A stretch of DNA of 64,000 nucleotides from Leguminivora glycinivorella. Lineage: Eukaryota > Arthropoda > Insecta > Lepidoptera > Tortricidae. The position numbers and the translations under genes are program-made. The notes beneath the pieces are model-generated. The model had not been told where the DNA came from, searched no databases, and saw nothing but the letters and a program-made list of their open reading frames with translations. This document shows, in pieces, positions 24,001 to 39,000 of the stretch. How positions within the stretch are numbered: position 1 is the stretch's first letter; every line of letters begins with the position of its first letter. The stretch is from the NCBI RefSeq assembly GCF_023078275.1, contig NC_062996.1, positions 558,001 through 622,000 on the forward strand, read 5' to 3'.

Positions 24001-27000
24001 TTGTACACAGTTATAGAATAGTACATTACGATACAAGTGCGTAAAAAAGGAAGTTCGAAACCAGTAGCGATAAATTAAAATCGACGCGAGTTACGAATTT
24101 TCTTTTCGCACGTGAATCGTACGACGTTTTTCAGTACAGATGGCCAGATGGTGTTTTTTTTACGCACTGGTGCGAAAACTGGTTACTGGTGAAACCCGAT
24201 AAATCGAGATAATTTTTAACCGACTTCAAAAAAAGGAGGAGGTTCTCAATTCGCCTTATTTTTATTTTTTTTTAATATGTGGAAATTGCACATAGATCGA
24301 ATTTCAAAACCAGTGTGCTCAACTTATCGGGTTTCATCAGTCCTCGATATGTCAGGTCGAAACTTCGGAGGGCCATCTGTACTGAAAAACGTCGTACGAT
24401 ACACGTGCGAAAAGTAAATTCGGAACTCGTGTCGAAAACACTCCGGTCGTGTTTTAATCTATCACCACTCGTTTCGAACTTCTATTCTTTTCTTCTATAT
24501 TTTTTATATACAGGATGTGAAGCGCTGGTAGCCGTGCGGTAAATGCGTGCGACTTTCATTCCGGAAGTCGGGGGTTCGAACCCCGGCCTGCACCAATGAG
24601 TTTTTCGGAACTTATGTGCGAAATGTCATTTGATATTTAGCCGCTTTTCGGTGAAGGAAAACATCGCGAGGAAACCGGACTAATCCCATAAGGCCTAGTT
24701 ACCCTTCGGGTTTTTTTTTTTTTCATTTATTATTCACAACAACATGTACACTTTTACAAATTTTATATAATCTCGCCAAACTATGACGTTTGATGGCGAG
24801 TTAGCGCTCATTTTTATGCTTATAACTTAACCTATTTACTTAATTCTAACAACTTGTTAATAGTTTTACTTCATTTAAGCAAACATTTAAGCATGCTCAA
24901 AACGTACTTATTGCAGGATTCATCTATCTAACTTACATACTATGACTTAACACTGAGGAAAAAACTTTTTAATCTAGATTTGATTACCCCTTTGCTCACT
25001 TTTGGAGTTTGCCTTAGTATATTGATTTTATTAAACACTCTGGGTACTATATATTTCGCAGTTCTTTTGCCATAATAATTTCTCGTTTTTCGTTGTATTA
25101 ATTTTTGCTCTCTTACACTTCTAGTATTATACCTATTGCTAATTTTTATTTTATTATCATCACTATAATAATATTCTAATCCTAAACCCTTTATAGGGCA
25201 ACGGTCTCAAAAAAGACCACCCTGTATGACTATCTTTTTGTATTTTTTTCTTGTAGAGAATTTTTAGTACTACAGGATGGCGATGAGGTTTGAACTCACG
25301 ATTTTTTTGAGTCTTGCCCGTTAAAGGGTTAAGTACTCAACTTTTTTATCTACAGGTACGATTTTACATAAAGGGAATAACTTATCATAATCTTTTTTGC
25401 ACTTTTCCTTAACTTTTTTTGTGACGAGGTACTTTATTAATCTAGTTTGTGGTCTTTTTATATCACTGATATAAGTTGTAAATGTTCGGCCGGTTGGAAG
25501 GTCAGATGGCAGCCGCTTTCGTAAAACTAGTGCCTACGCCAAATCTTGGGATTAGTTGTGAAAGTGGACCCCAGGCTCCCATGAGCCATGGCCAATGCCG
25601 GGGCAACGCAAGGATGATGATGATGATGAGTAAAATTAAGTTTTCATCCCTTTAAAAGGGCGAGGTGTCATGCATGCGTAGGGTGCAATTTTTGGAAAAA
25701 CATTTTTCTTTTTTATTTGTATTTTTACATACAGGTTGCACCTTTTATATACAGCGTGTACCGTTTATATACAGGGTGTACATTGCCTAAACCTATAAAC
25801 TTATTATTTCTCATCATTGCGATATTTCCTGCACCTATTAAGCTCTTATAGATCTCTGTTTGGCCCAAAGGTTAGCTGGTAGAGAATGTCTTCTGGCATT
25901 AAGTTCGCCTTTTGTACATTTTTTTACTGTGCAATAAAGTTTAAATAAATAAATAAATAAACTTTTTTATACAGGGTGTAATTTTTTTGCATAAAAAGTC
26001 TTTTTTATTTTTTATATTTTTTTATAAATACAGGATGTAAAAGACTATGTTTACCTTGCGTGGCGTTGCTGATGGCGAGGCTGTTGTTGAGACAGGGGCA
26101 GTAGGGCGTGGGGGCTGCGGTCGTGTCGAGAGACATGGACAGCGGAGCATCCGGGTGTCTAATGTCGTAGAGGAACTCCGGGATGATCGGGACTGCGGGG
26201 AAAAATGTACCCATTAATATTTAATATAAATCAGATATCGGACAAGTCATAAAAAAAACATTTTATAGTAGCTATACAGGGTGTATTTTGATAGCGGGTC
26301 AGTAATGGCAGTTATGAGATGCCGTAGTCCTACGTGAAAATAGTCTAAGGGGACCATCCATCGATTTCAAATTGATGAAAAATGGCATTTACAGATTTTG
26401 GAAAAACATACAGGGTGCGAGAAAAAGGGCATTTTTGACAAACTTTTTTTTTACACCAATCGATCCCATACCTATTAAGGATCAAAAGCTTGTATGCGAC
26501 CAAAAAAAAAAGAATCCGGTTAGAAAAGTCACAAATTGCGAAAAACTTTTCCCATATAATTTGTATGTTTTTTTTTTCCACATGGTGTTTTTATGATGAC
26601 AATCGATTCCATTCCTATTCAGTATCGATAGTTCCTTTAGGCTCAACTTGCGGTAATGTACTAAAGAGCGGTAAAAATCGTTAGATTTGGCAAACGATAC
26701 GTCTTAGCCTCATCGCAACATACTTCAAAACAAAAATGTCAAAAATGTGAACTTACAGATCCGGGACTATAGTAACAAGAATTATTTATATAGGATTTAC
26801 ATACTTCATACTAAGAATTGTACCTCGATTTTTTGGCGCCACCTATTGAATACTATTATAACTACACTGATGAAATAAGACAATAATCTTTAAGGCGCTA
26901 TAGGAACTTAATTATATGACCTTACCAAACTCAAAGTGTTGGGCGAAGCCCGATGCACTCGATCCTAAGCCGGGCGCCGATGGCGCCCTTCAACTTAAAG

Positions 27001-30000
27001 TGTCGGGCGAAGCCCGACGCACTCGGTCCTAAGCCGGGCGCCTTCGGCGCCATCAAACTTAAAGTGTCGGGCGTTTTTCAAACGCCTATTCCTATTAAAC
27101 GCCTATTTGGTGACGAAAATTCTCAAACGCCATTTGGAGATTTATTGGTGACCATATTTTCAAACGCCTGCGTGCGTAGCCGAATACACAAACGCTCACG
27201 ATACGCTCACGAAACAAAACGCTCGTAGATATCTCTGTCGCTCGTACTTAAGTAGCATGTCAAATGAACTCAGTAAAATCCACTGAGTTGTCCGTCTTTA
27301 ATCGCAGCTTGCAGCTTTCGGGCGTCAATTTTTGTAATTTGAAGTTAACAAAAACATTAATAACCTAACCACAAAATTAAAATTTTGAAAAAACCCCCAA
27401 CCGTGACATAGACCGATTTTCATGAAACATAATTATCTAAGAACACTCCCGACTAACTCAGCTTTCAGACAAAAAAACTAAATCTAAATCGGTTCATCCG
27501 TTCGGGAGTTACGTTGCCACAGACAGACACACACACAGACAGACAGACAAACAGACAGACAAACAGACAGACAGGCAGATGGACAGACAGACAGACAGAC
27601 AGACACATTAAACTTATAACACCCCGTCGTTTTTGCGTCGGTTAAAAATGCCTCGTTACGTGATATTTAATTGCAACAACACAATAGTTATTTGTTATAC
27701 AAAGTTGTATTTTAACGCCGAGTGTGGAATTGAAAAACGAGCAAGTGAAAGGATTCTATAGTTGAACCACGAGCGAAGCGAGTGGTTCGAGAATAGAATC
27801 CTGAACTTGCGAGTATTTTAACACACGAGAAGTAAAATATATTTGCACCCGAGTGTAACACAAAACTTTTCCCCTCACTATAGCGAGGAAACTACAACGC
27901 AAGAAATGCGTTTATCACTGCTTCCAGTAGTTCCACAGGTGGTAAATCATCTTTATTACTAGATTCACCTCCGTTTATCAATTTTAAAGCAGTTAATTTG
28001 ACTTTATTCAAGGTCAAATTACTTTAACCACTAGTGGATAAAATGCGTTTTTACCCGCTGATATTAAAGGACAAAACACGTGTTTCCGAGCTAGTGAGGG
28101 GAAAAAATTATGAACACTTAAGAACTTGAGACATATTTAAAATCACAGGCAAGTAACAACTTCAGTACAAAATCTGACACGCTCGGCCGCCATACAAATA
28201 GATGAACTTGTTCCTTCTATCTAAATCTAGTTCTGTGCAGAAGAGTAACGTAGGTACTCATAACACGGAAACATGTCAAATACTTATATACACCGTGTTT
28301 TTTTTTGTTTTCCGTTAAATTCGACACGCAGTTATAGGTTCATCTTCAGGAACAATCCTGTATATCGCTTTTTGTTAAATAAAAAAAAAAAATTTTTTTG
28401 TTTCCATACATAATAAATGGATTAATTAGTTAATCATCACATTAAAGTCATTGTCAAGTGTTTGACGGCACATGTCAAAACAAATAACATTAGGAAGTGG
28501 TAAGGGATGCCACACACGTGTTCAGTAATTAAATCGTTTTTTTTTTAATAATTCGATAACCGTAAGTGCGTTTTCACATTATCCGATCCGATATCGGATG
28601 TCGGAAGGATTTCAAAGGCAAAAATCAAAGACGCGCGACTTCAATGTATGGGATATCAGTCCGACATCCGATATCGGATCGGATAATGTGAAAACGCAGT
28701 AAGAGTTAAGAGGCAAGTTTCATAGAGAAATTGATTGTATTTGAACTATTGTCCCCTGTAAGAACCTCTTTTTGACACATGACAGTGTCCACAATACGTA
28801 AACGAGCACAACCTAATGCAATTATAAATAAAATCCTGTAATCATATTTAAAAAAATCAAGTACTTAAAAACAATACTTCTTTTACTTTAAACATAATCT
28901 TACACATGTTACATCACATACACATCGTTACGCCGTGGCTTGCGTGGGCGACGGTCGCGCGATGGTCGCGCGACGGCGATGCGACGCATACGAAATCAAA
29001 CCTTATCGATATGGAAGTATGAGACGCTACGGCTACGGTCGCGCGACGGTCGCGCGACCGTCGCCCACGCAAGACACGGCGTTAGTGAGTATTTTACGAG
29101 TTTATCACGCAGGATTTACTTATTATGTCATTTATCATTCATTTCTATTTTTAAACTAGTGCTGTGGCAGAGTCTGTCATTTCGATTCAAATGACATTTC
29201 AGTAAGTTGATAGAAATCTTATTTATTTATTAGTAAAAAAACATGTTTACATGACATTACAGTAAAACCAATGCGTCACGAAACTTAGATTTTAACAAAA
29301 AAGAGATAAAATAAATAGAACAAAATTAAAAATAAAATTAAACAATTGATTTGGGCGATGACGTCACAGCGTGGCTCCGTTGCGTAGTTTGCCCCGGTGT
29401 GGGATTTGGCAGGTTGCCCCGGAACCGCCGAAAAACCACACCTTTCGGCCAGAAGTCTGCGCTCGCGATGGTGTCCTGCAGCGGCCGCGGCACGCGCACA
29501 ACGAACGAGCTGAAGTGCACATAGTGACGCGACTGCAGCTGTTGCACCCTCAGCGTGTAGCCAGTCTTCCGACGAACGTAGTCCACCACCTCGTCAGCCA
29601 TGGCGGAGTAATGCAGGCGAGACACGTAGAGCGCCCTACTCGGTGTGGCAATCCGTAGACCAGAATTCACCGGTTCCGCAGAGCCACACATGTTTTTCAA
29701 CACACGAGAAGTAAAATACATTTGCACTCGTGTGTAACACAAAACTTTTCCCCTCACTATAGCGAAGAAACTACAACGCAAAAAATGCGTTTATCACAGT
29801 TGTTCCACAGGTGGTAAATCATTTTCATTACTAGATTCACCTACTTTTATTAATTTTAAAAACTATATTCAAGGTCAAATTACTTTATCCACTAGTGGAT
29901 AAAATGCGTTTTTATCCGCTGGAATTAAAAGACAAAACACGTGTTTCCGAGCTAGTGAGGGGGAAAAATCTTTTTGTGATCAGTAGGTACGAAAGCTTCA

Positions 30001-33000
30001 ACTATAAAACTTTTTTTTTAATTTGTACTGTACTCGGAAATCTCTTAAGTAGGTACAGCGGGGCAAATCTCTACTGGGGGACAATTGTAACTAATCCACT
30101 TTTTTCATTATTACACTATTAAGTATGTTGAGTTCTACATCGATTCAATACCTAGCATAATTTAGATTTAAGACTTGCTGTACCCTGTCAGGGTCCATGT
30201 GAAACCAATATAAATATGTAACACCTAGATGTAACCATGGATGCAATAAAGAAATTATGAATTATTATGAATTATTACATATAACCGGTGGACACTCTAT
30301 TTACTTAATGCAAACATTGTAAAACATGGAAAAAATAGACCAGTCACATTTGCCCCCCAGTCGAGATGTGTCCCGCTGTACCTTACAATGGAACATAATA
30401 TATAGGATTTGAAGGTGTTTGAAACCTTTGTAACCTAGATTCTCGACTAATTTCCTACATTCAACAATGTTTGACCAAATCAAGATTGGAAATGCGGGTC
30501 TCTGTTTATCAGGGCGGAAATAGTATTACATTGAGACCCACTACCAAGAGTTTTTCACATGTTTCCCCTTAATACACCGTTGTTTTTGTTTTCCGTTAAA
30601 TTCGACATGTCGTTAGGTTCGTTATCAGGAACCACCCTGTATATCACTTTTAGTTAAATTCGCAAAAAAAATGTCATCCTTTTCATACATAATAAATTAA
30701 TTAATTAGTGTGAGAGACCTTTAAGTATAATATCAGGGGCGGCTCACTCGGCAATTCTATCGCAGCGCTACAAGTACATGCCGGCGGCCGCGAGTTCGCG
30801 GCCCGTTCAGTGGTGACGACCTTCGCGCGACGCAATAGAATTCAATGTCGGCTGCTCGCGTGCGGTCCGTTTGTTAATGTAGGTAAGAATTTAGAATGGC
30901 GGCATTTTGTGAACATCAAAGGAGTGAGCCTTCTGTACTTGTACTATTATATATTCCGTGATAATATTCAAGTTAGTGTTAAGTGATTGACGGCACATGT
31001 CAAAACAAATGTCATTGCGAAGTGGTATAGGCTGTGTTCAGTAATTATTTTTATTTTTTTAATAAATCGATAACCGTAAGAATTAAGACGCTAATAAACA
31101 TTAGAGAAATTAATTGTACATTTGATCTAAAGAATCATTCCCTTAAAGTTAACGGAATTCAATAAACCAGGGTGTATAATAAGTTATTTTTCATTTCTTT
31201 CAAAAATAGTGTGAAATACATTTCACGTAAGTAGACGATCAACCAAATCTAACCTATCCACAAAATTACAATTTAGAAAAAAAAACCCCGACATAGTGGA
31301 TCGATTATCTCATGAAACATGGCTAAGACTCCCGATTAACTCAGCTTTCAAAAAAAAAAAACGAAATCTAATACGGTTCATCAGTTCGGGAGCTACGATG
31401 CCACAGACAGACACGTCAAACTTATAACACCCCGTCGTTTTTGCGTCAGGGGTTAAAAATGGCGAGAAAAACAAATTTTGTTTGGGAGTGAAACCTTCGC
31501 CCTTATATTACAATTTTCTGTGTAATTGTGTATGTCGTCGATGATTCCGTTAACGTCAAGGCAAGGTACACATTTTATGAAGACAATTCGCCACTGACCC
31601 GTGCATTACATATTCAAATTTGCCGCCATTTTTAGTGCCAAGATTTGGTTGACCGTCAAGTGTGTCTCGCAGATACTCTCAACCACAAAAGAGAATACTT
31701 TAAGCGAAACAAAATCGTTCCTGAAATTCAATGATAAAATAAAATTGCCTTAGGTACTTGTAGGTATATGTAGGTATATGTAGGTATCAGGAACCTTTCC
31801 AAGGATACGGAAACCCATGTCTCTATTCCTCAGTATTCCTTAACGAATTCCGAAGACAACTTTCTCAAGTGCAAGCGAAATTCAAAAACTAAATGGAACG
31901 TCAAAATCGTTAACCAATCAGAGGCGAGAGTGCTCGATGAGTTTTGAAAGCCAATTGCGAGGCGTGGCCGTGACAGCTCATTTCCCGCGTAGTGTTGGGA
32001 AAAAAACCGGTATTCAGTAATGGGGCGGTATAAATAGAGAAGGGAAAACCGGAAAAATGTATTAATACTATGGTTTTCGAAATAAGAATTAGGTACTTCA
32101 GTAAAGGACACTGACTATACATGAGATACATGACCATATACAGCGTGTATTTTTGACATTTCCACATACTTACAGGGTCATTAGTAAAAGACCTATGGAA
32201 ACTATTTTCATATTTAATAAAAAATACTACATACTTTTATTTTTTCATATTTCTATGATAAACATATGATAGTGGACTATCAGCCCTAGAGTCATTTGCA
32301 CCTCTAAAGTAATTTTAGATTTTTTTTGTATTTGTACTTTTTATATTAAGTCTAGTTCTTAGTTGTAATTCGACATTTAGAGACATTATACATGTCTAAT
32401 TAATTGCAGTAGAGTTATACTATACTTATGATCTTAAATCTTAAATTGTAAATTCTTAATGTTATTATTATTTTTATTTTTTTGTTTTTGTTGCATATTT
32501 TATAATGTTTTTGTGGGAATAAATGGCTTTATTATTATTATTTGTTTGTCTTTTCCATATCTCGGGACTATGGGGTCCCGGACCTTTGGGAGGCATGCGT
32601 GGGGCCGAAGCCAACAGCACAGAGGCCCTTTAAGACATTTTAATTTAAAGGCAAGGGATACACGTGGCGGATACCATCCCCGAGCGCACAATGTGATACA
32701 CCCGACGATGGTCCCCGCCAGGTGCAAAGACTATTGCAGTGCAACACTTTTGTGTTGCGATGGGAACTAAGGTCATAAGGCTATTGTTTTGCAAATTGGA
32801 TGGACTGGTTAATGGGCTATGGGAGGAGACTATCGGACACCTGCCGTGACAATTAGTCTCGGAATTGTAGAAGACAGGCGGTGACTTGCCAACTCATTGA
32901 GTGGGCCCTGCAAAACGGCCGCACGCACGGTGCGACAACAGAGCAACACTTGAAGAGAGGCTAAGAGGTTGTCGAGAGGTGAGACTGCGGTAGCCAGATC

Positions 33001-36000
33001 CCGGTGATCCGTTCAGCAGGCCGCCGGCGTTATGACATTTTACACTTCCAACCTGGAGCATAGGTCCCGCTCTTGCGAATCCACTCTGGCCGGCCGGTTA
33101 AACAAGCTCAGAGGCGAGGGCCATAAAAAAGGGCCCTCTGGAATAGGGGTCCGCGGTGTCGCCACTCACCGTCAGCTTATTATTATAGAGTTATACTTTA
33201 GTTCGAACTTAGAATTAGTAGTATCAATTGTAATTTCAATTCAATTTTAAATCATTATAAATATGTACATATTATATGTGACGTGTAAAAGTGCCCCTGT
33301 GGCCTAATTGCTGAATAAATTACTTTTCCCCTCACTAGCTCGGAAACACGTGTTTTGTCCTTTAATACCAGCAGGTAAAAACGCATTTTATCCACTAGTG
33401 GGTAAAGTAATTTGACCTTGAATAAAGTCAAATTAACTGCTTTGAAATTAATAAAAGTTGGTGAATCTAGTAATAAAGATGATTTACCACCTGTGGAACT
33501 ACTGAAAGCAGTGATAAAACGCATTTTTGCGTTGTAGTTTCCTCGCTATAGTGAGGGGAAAAGTTTTGTGTTACACTCGGGTGCAAATGTATTTTACTTC
33601 TCGTGTGTTAAAAAACTCGCAAGTTCAGGATTCTATTCTCGAACCACTCGCTTCGCTCGTGGTTCAACTATAGAATCCTTTCACTTGCTCGTTTTTCAAT
33701 TCCACACTCGGCGTTAAAATACAGCTTTGCCCCCTTGTATAACAAATAACTATTGTTGTGAGGACGCCCATAGAGGCTCCAAATAGTTCGTGTAATATTA
33801 CACACGATGTTGTCTGCCAGTTCGGTTACTTGAACTTGGCTTGACACGCTGCCGCGTGTTTAGATTGCGGACAGTGTCAATTTAGTGTTACAATCTCACA
33901 CGAATTGACTCCGATTATTTTTCAAATTTAATAAATTTGTGCAAACACCATATAAAATCAAAATAACTCTGGTGTAAAAAACAGTGCTTCGTTTGTTCTA
34001 ATTATAAATGGTTAAACCCTTTTCCGAATGAATTAAAATTGGTGTTATTAATCTAAGTTGACGGCCTCCTAACGCCGTGGCTTGCGTGGGCGACGGTCGC
34101 GCGATGGACGCGCAACGGCGATGCGACGCATACGAAATCAAACCTTATCGATATGGAAGTATGAGACGCGACGGCGACGTGTCGCGACGGTCGCGCGACC
34201 GTCGCCCACGCAAGACACGGCGTAAATATTTTCCATCGTGTTTTCACGGACACATTCGTATTTGTCATGCAAATGGCTCAAATATTATTAAATTAGTGCT
34301 GTAGTGAAAAACATTTTGCACTAATGAGGAGGCACACTCAAAGGTTATGACAGATGGCACCACCCCATTAGTCCATGCGTGAGAGCGAGAAGATGATATG
34401 TTTTTATCTCTCTCACATATGAATGACAGTGACATGCCTAGACACTTGCACAGGCGCCGCCTGGCGGGATAAAATGTCAGTGTGCCTCCTCATTAACCCC
34501 CGACGCAAAAACGACGGGGTGTTATAAGTTTGACGTATCTATCTGTCTGTCTGACTGTCAGTCTGTCTGTCTATCTGTGTGTGTCTGTCTGTGGCATCGT
34601 AGCTCCCGAACGGATGAACCGATTTAGATTTAGTTTTTTTTTTTGTCTGAAAGCTGAGTTAGTCGGGAGTGTTCTTAGCCATGTTTAGGGTTGCAAAGAA
34701 ACGGTTTTTTTTCTGGCTTGAAAAAAAAAACATGAAAAAAAACCGTGAAAAAAATAACAGTTTTTTTTTCTGGAGTATTTTTTTTTCTAAATTACGAAAT
34801 CTCAAAATTTGCAAAGCGGTTAGTACTTTTATGTGTTTTTTTAGACTTAATGTTAACTATTCAACGAATTTCATCAATTCTAAAAAAAAACATTTGTTTT
34901 TTTTCTATTTGCAACCCTAGCCATGTTTAATGAAAATCGGTCTAGTATGTCGCGGTCGGGGGTTTTTTCAAAATTTTAATTTTGTACAAGTGTAATCATA
35001 TTGCTAGACTATCCTCCGGGGTGGCTTGTACTCAACGCAAGTACAATCGAATTATCGAACCCAACACCTGATGAATAAGGCATGAGCCACTCTCGCGATT
35101 GGACGGTCGAGTAGCCATCTAGGATCCGGGTGATTCTTATACACGGTGTATCTTCTACTGTCCCGGATATGTAAGTTCACATTTTTGACACTTTTTTTTT
35201 TTTTTTTTTAATAAATTGGGGGACACCTTACACAGATCAACTTAGCCCCAAACTAAGCAAAGCTTGTACTATAGGTGCTAAGCGACGATATACATACTTA
35301 AATAGATAAATACATACTTATATACATAGAAAACATCTATGACTCAGGAACAAATATCTGTGCTCATCACACAAATAAATGCTCTTACCGGGATTCGAAC
35401 CTGGGACCGCGGCTCAGCAGGTTCCAAGTTCCAAATTCCCGTTAAGTTTGTACATTTGGATCACGTCTCCGATTGGAAAATAACTATTGTATAACAAATA
35501 ACTATTGTTATACAAGGGGGCAAAGTTGTATTTTAACGCCGAGTGTGGAATTGAAAAACGAGCAAGTGAAAGGATTCTATAGTTGAACCACGAGCGAAGC
35601 GAGTGGTTCGAGAATAGAATCCTGAACTTGCGAGTTTTTTAACACACGAGAAGTAAAATACATTTGCACCCGAGTGTAATACAAATCTTTTCCCCTCAAT
35701 ATAGCGAGGAAACTACAACGCAAAAAATGCGTTTATCACTGCTTCCAGTAGTTTCACAGGTGGTAAATCATCTTTATTACTAGATTCACCTACTTTTATC
35801 AATTTTAAAGCAGTTAATTTGACTTTATCAAGGTCAAATTACTTTACCCATTAGTGGATAAAATGCATTTTTAACCGCTGGTATTAAAGGACAAAACACG
35901 TGTTTCCGAGCTAGTGAGGGGAAAAAATAATTAATTACTCGTAGAATTTTATATTTATGGTTTTGTTTTTTTAAGTATAAGACACCCAACCAAATAGCGA

Positions 36001-39000
36001 CCGGTCTGGCGCAGTCGGTAGTGACCCTGCCTACTGCGCCGCGGTCCCGGGTTCGAATCCCGGTAAGGGCATTTATTTGTGTGATGAGCACAGATATTTG
36101 TTCCTGAGTCATGGATGTTTTCTATGTATATAAGTATTTATATATTAAATATATCGTTGTCTGAGTACCCACAACACAAGCCTTCTTGAGCTTAACCGTG
36201 GGCCTCAGTCAATCTGTGTAAGAATGTCCTATAATATTTATTTATTTTATTTATTTATTTATTTAATAGCGGTAAACTTTAGCTGTCAGAAATCTGTTTC
36301 CAATGTTTAAAAATCTAACTGTTGACACATGTATACAGATCAGGGTACGTAGCCGAATGGCACAAACGCTCACGAAACGAAACGCTCGTAGATATCTATC
36401 TCTATCGCTCTTGCGTATTGGCGCGACAGAGCCAGACTACCTTTCGCGGCGTTTCGTTTTCGTTTCGCGTCGCAGACATGCCATGTATCGTATCGTAAGA
36501 TAAAATGTAATTCCAACCGGGCAAGCTATTTACGCCTTGTCAAGGCCTCATGACCCTCAGCCTTAAGTCCTCCAGTTGTAACCCAATTGCTTTGACATTA
36601 CCGTCTCTACCTACTCTATCAAGCCAGACTCGCCTATGCGTAGCTGTAATAAGTTGGTTATTTCTAGGTTGAAGGAAGGTAGAGTTAGGACGTTTATAGA
36701 CGGGCATAGAGTAATTTTCCGCGATCAAAGTGGAACTCACTTAAACGCCACAGGCGCCGCGTAGAGTAGGGATGGGAAAAAGTTTTACCGATTTAAAAAA
36801 ATCTACTTAACCTAACACCTCGGACACTGGCGATCAAATATATGAAAGAGGCGCGTTCCTAGCACACAGTCTAAGCTCGTGTAGGTGAACGCGTACTATG
36901 CTTGTATGAGTGAGATATGACAGGTCGACTGTTGTAACCGAGCGTGGGTGGGTGGCACTTTCAGCGGGGAGCGGGAGTGGCCATACTGTACGATTGTACT
37001 CTTTATTATACTGTGACCTAACGCTCCACTCAGGTCTCACTACTAAATTACTAGTTTTAACACACACTATATTACTAGTTTTAATAAAAAAAGGATTCTT
37101 TTTGTACCTTTTAGCTACGAAACCCTTAAAACAGGTACGATTACGCCCAAATATGAAATCTTTGCTAAAAAATAAAAGTTTTGCTGAAGTAATTTAAAAT
37201 AAATAAATAAATATTGGGGGACACGTTACACAGATCTACTTAGCCCCAAACTAAGCAAAGCTTGTACTATGGGTGCTAAGCGACGATATACATAATTAAA
37301 TAGAAAAATATATACTTATATACATAGTTATCATTTTAGTTTGACAGTAACTAACTCTCTATACTACTCGATCCTCTTTGCCAATATCGAAGACGTCATA
37401 ATAAAGACCGTTATATTTTTTTCAGAATTGCACAGGTATTGTAAATTGATCTAGTCACAGCACATCACAACTAAAGACGATTATATATTTTGTACTGTGA
37501 GACATAATACACATAATTATATACATAGAAAACATCCATGACTCAGGAACAGATATTTGTGCTCACGCAGACATTGGATTCCGTGGGGCGAAACTTATTG
37601 ACAGCTAGGGACTTCCTATATCGATAAACTCATTTATCGATACTAGTTCTAAATACTAGTGATCACACAAAGGTTTGCTTATAAAATATGTTTTTATTAA
37701 AAGAGTATGCGCATGTGACACTGTTTGAGTTGCAGGCGTCCATAGGTTACGGTAACCGCTTTCCACCGCACCGGACCGTATGTTTGGTTGCCACCGACAC
37801 GTAGTCTAAAAAAAACATTACATAATAAAAAAAGGGCCCCCACAGACGGGAGACAAAACTGTTTTGTCTCCGTCGCTCGGTCTATGGGCTAGTATGAAGG
37901 TGCGCACACGAGGCGACGCAACTTTTCATACAAATACGAAAGTCGCCGAGCAACTTTGTCGCCCGTGTGCGCGGAGCCTAAGAACTCAATTTTCTTCTTC
38001 TTTTTTGAAAACGTTTTTAAAAGTTTACTCGTCACAATTTATTTCGACGTTATTTATTTTAGACACTATGTATGAACTTCATACTGGTCTTCAGAACAAT
38101 AGTTACAAAAAACACACAGAATGTTGGGGGCGGTCACTAGTATATAGAACTAGTATCGATAAATGAGTTTATCGATATAGGAAGTCCCTAGCTGTCAAGA
38201 AGTTTCGCCCCACGGAATCCGATGTCTGTATAATGTTCATCACACAAATAAATGCCCTTACACTCGGTCACTACCCGCTAGGCCAAACCGGTCGTCGAAA
38301 TATTTGCTATTAAATATTAGCTAAAAGAGCATTTCTTTTTTTTTTGCCATTTTTTTATTTTGATTTTGATTTAGGGAATTTTAGGTCAATTGTACTCAGA
38401 ATCACACGAGTACTTTCAATCTCACTGGGAGACAAAAAGTGTCCCAGAATATCCATACATTTTTGTTAGTTTCCTCTTTTGTTACCCCACACAACATGCA
38501 CGGAAAATGGTAACAAAATAAGAAAAAATCATATGGGACAATTTTTAGCTAGTGATTCTGAGTAGAAGTAGCATAATTTTCTTCAAAAATATCACATTTC
38601 ATAAAAGTGGCGAAAAAAAAGAAACGCTCAAAAGATGAAAATTGTTGTTGTTATTGTTGAAATATTTATACTGTTTTGAAATATTTTTTCCCCTCACTAG
38701 CTCGGAAACACGTGTTTTATCCAGTTTATTTGTTTATACCAGCGGGTAAAAACTATAATAATAAAGATGATTTACCACCTGTGGAACTACCTACTGGAAG
38801 CAGTGATAAACGCATTTTTTGCGTTGTAGTTTCCTCGCTATAGTGAGGGGAAAAGTTTTGTGTTACACTCGGGTGCAAATGTATTTTACTTCTCGTGTGT
38901 TAAAATACAACTTTGCCCCCTTGTATAACACATAACTATTATTACCAAAGGTAGGCTCACGCTTTCTTTGATCGTGTATTAATATTAGTATTCACAGAAG

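Noticed and set aside
24517..24600. Functional tRNA genes at SINE heads (also 36000, 39093, 54940, 60702)
   Set aside because: They have Pol III-like boxes but run straight into SINE bodies and lack closed acceptor stems.
28935..29194. Arg-rich open frames
   Set aside because: They are produced by the GC-rich palindromic MITE-D and recur in its other copy.
34669..34930. Lys/Phe-rich open frames
   Set aside because: They come from the A- and T-rich interior of a hAT-type MITE.
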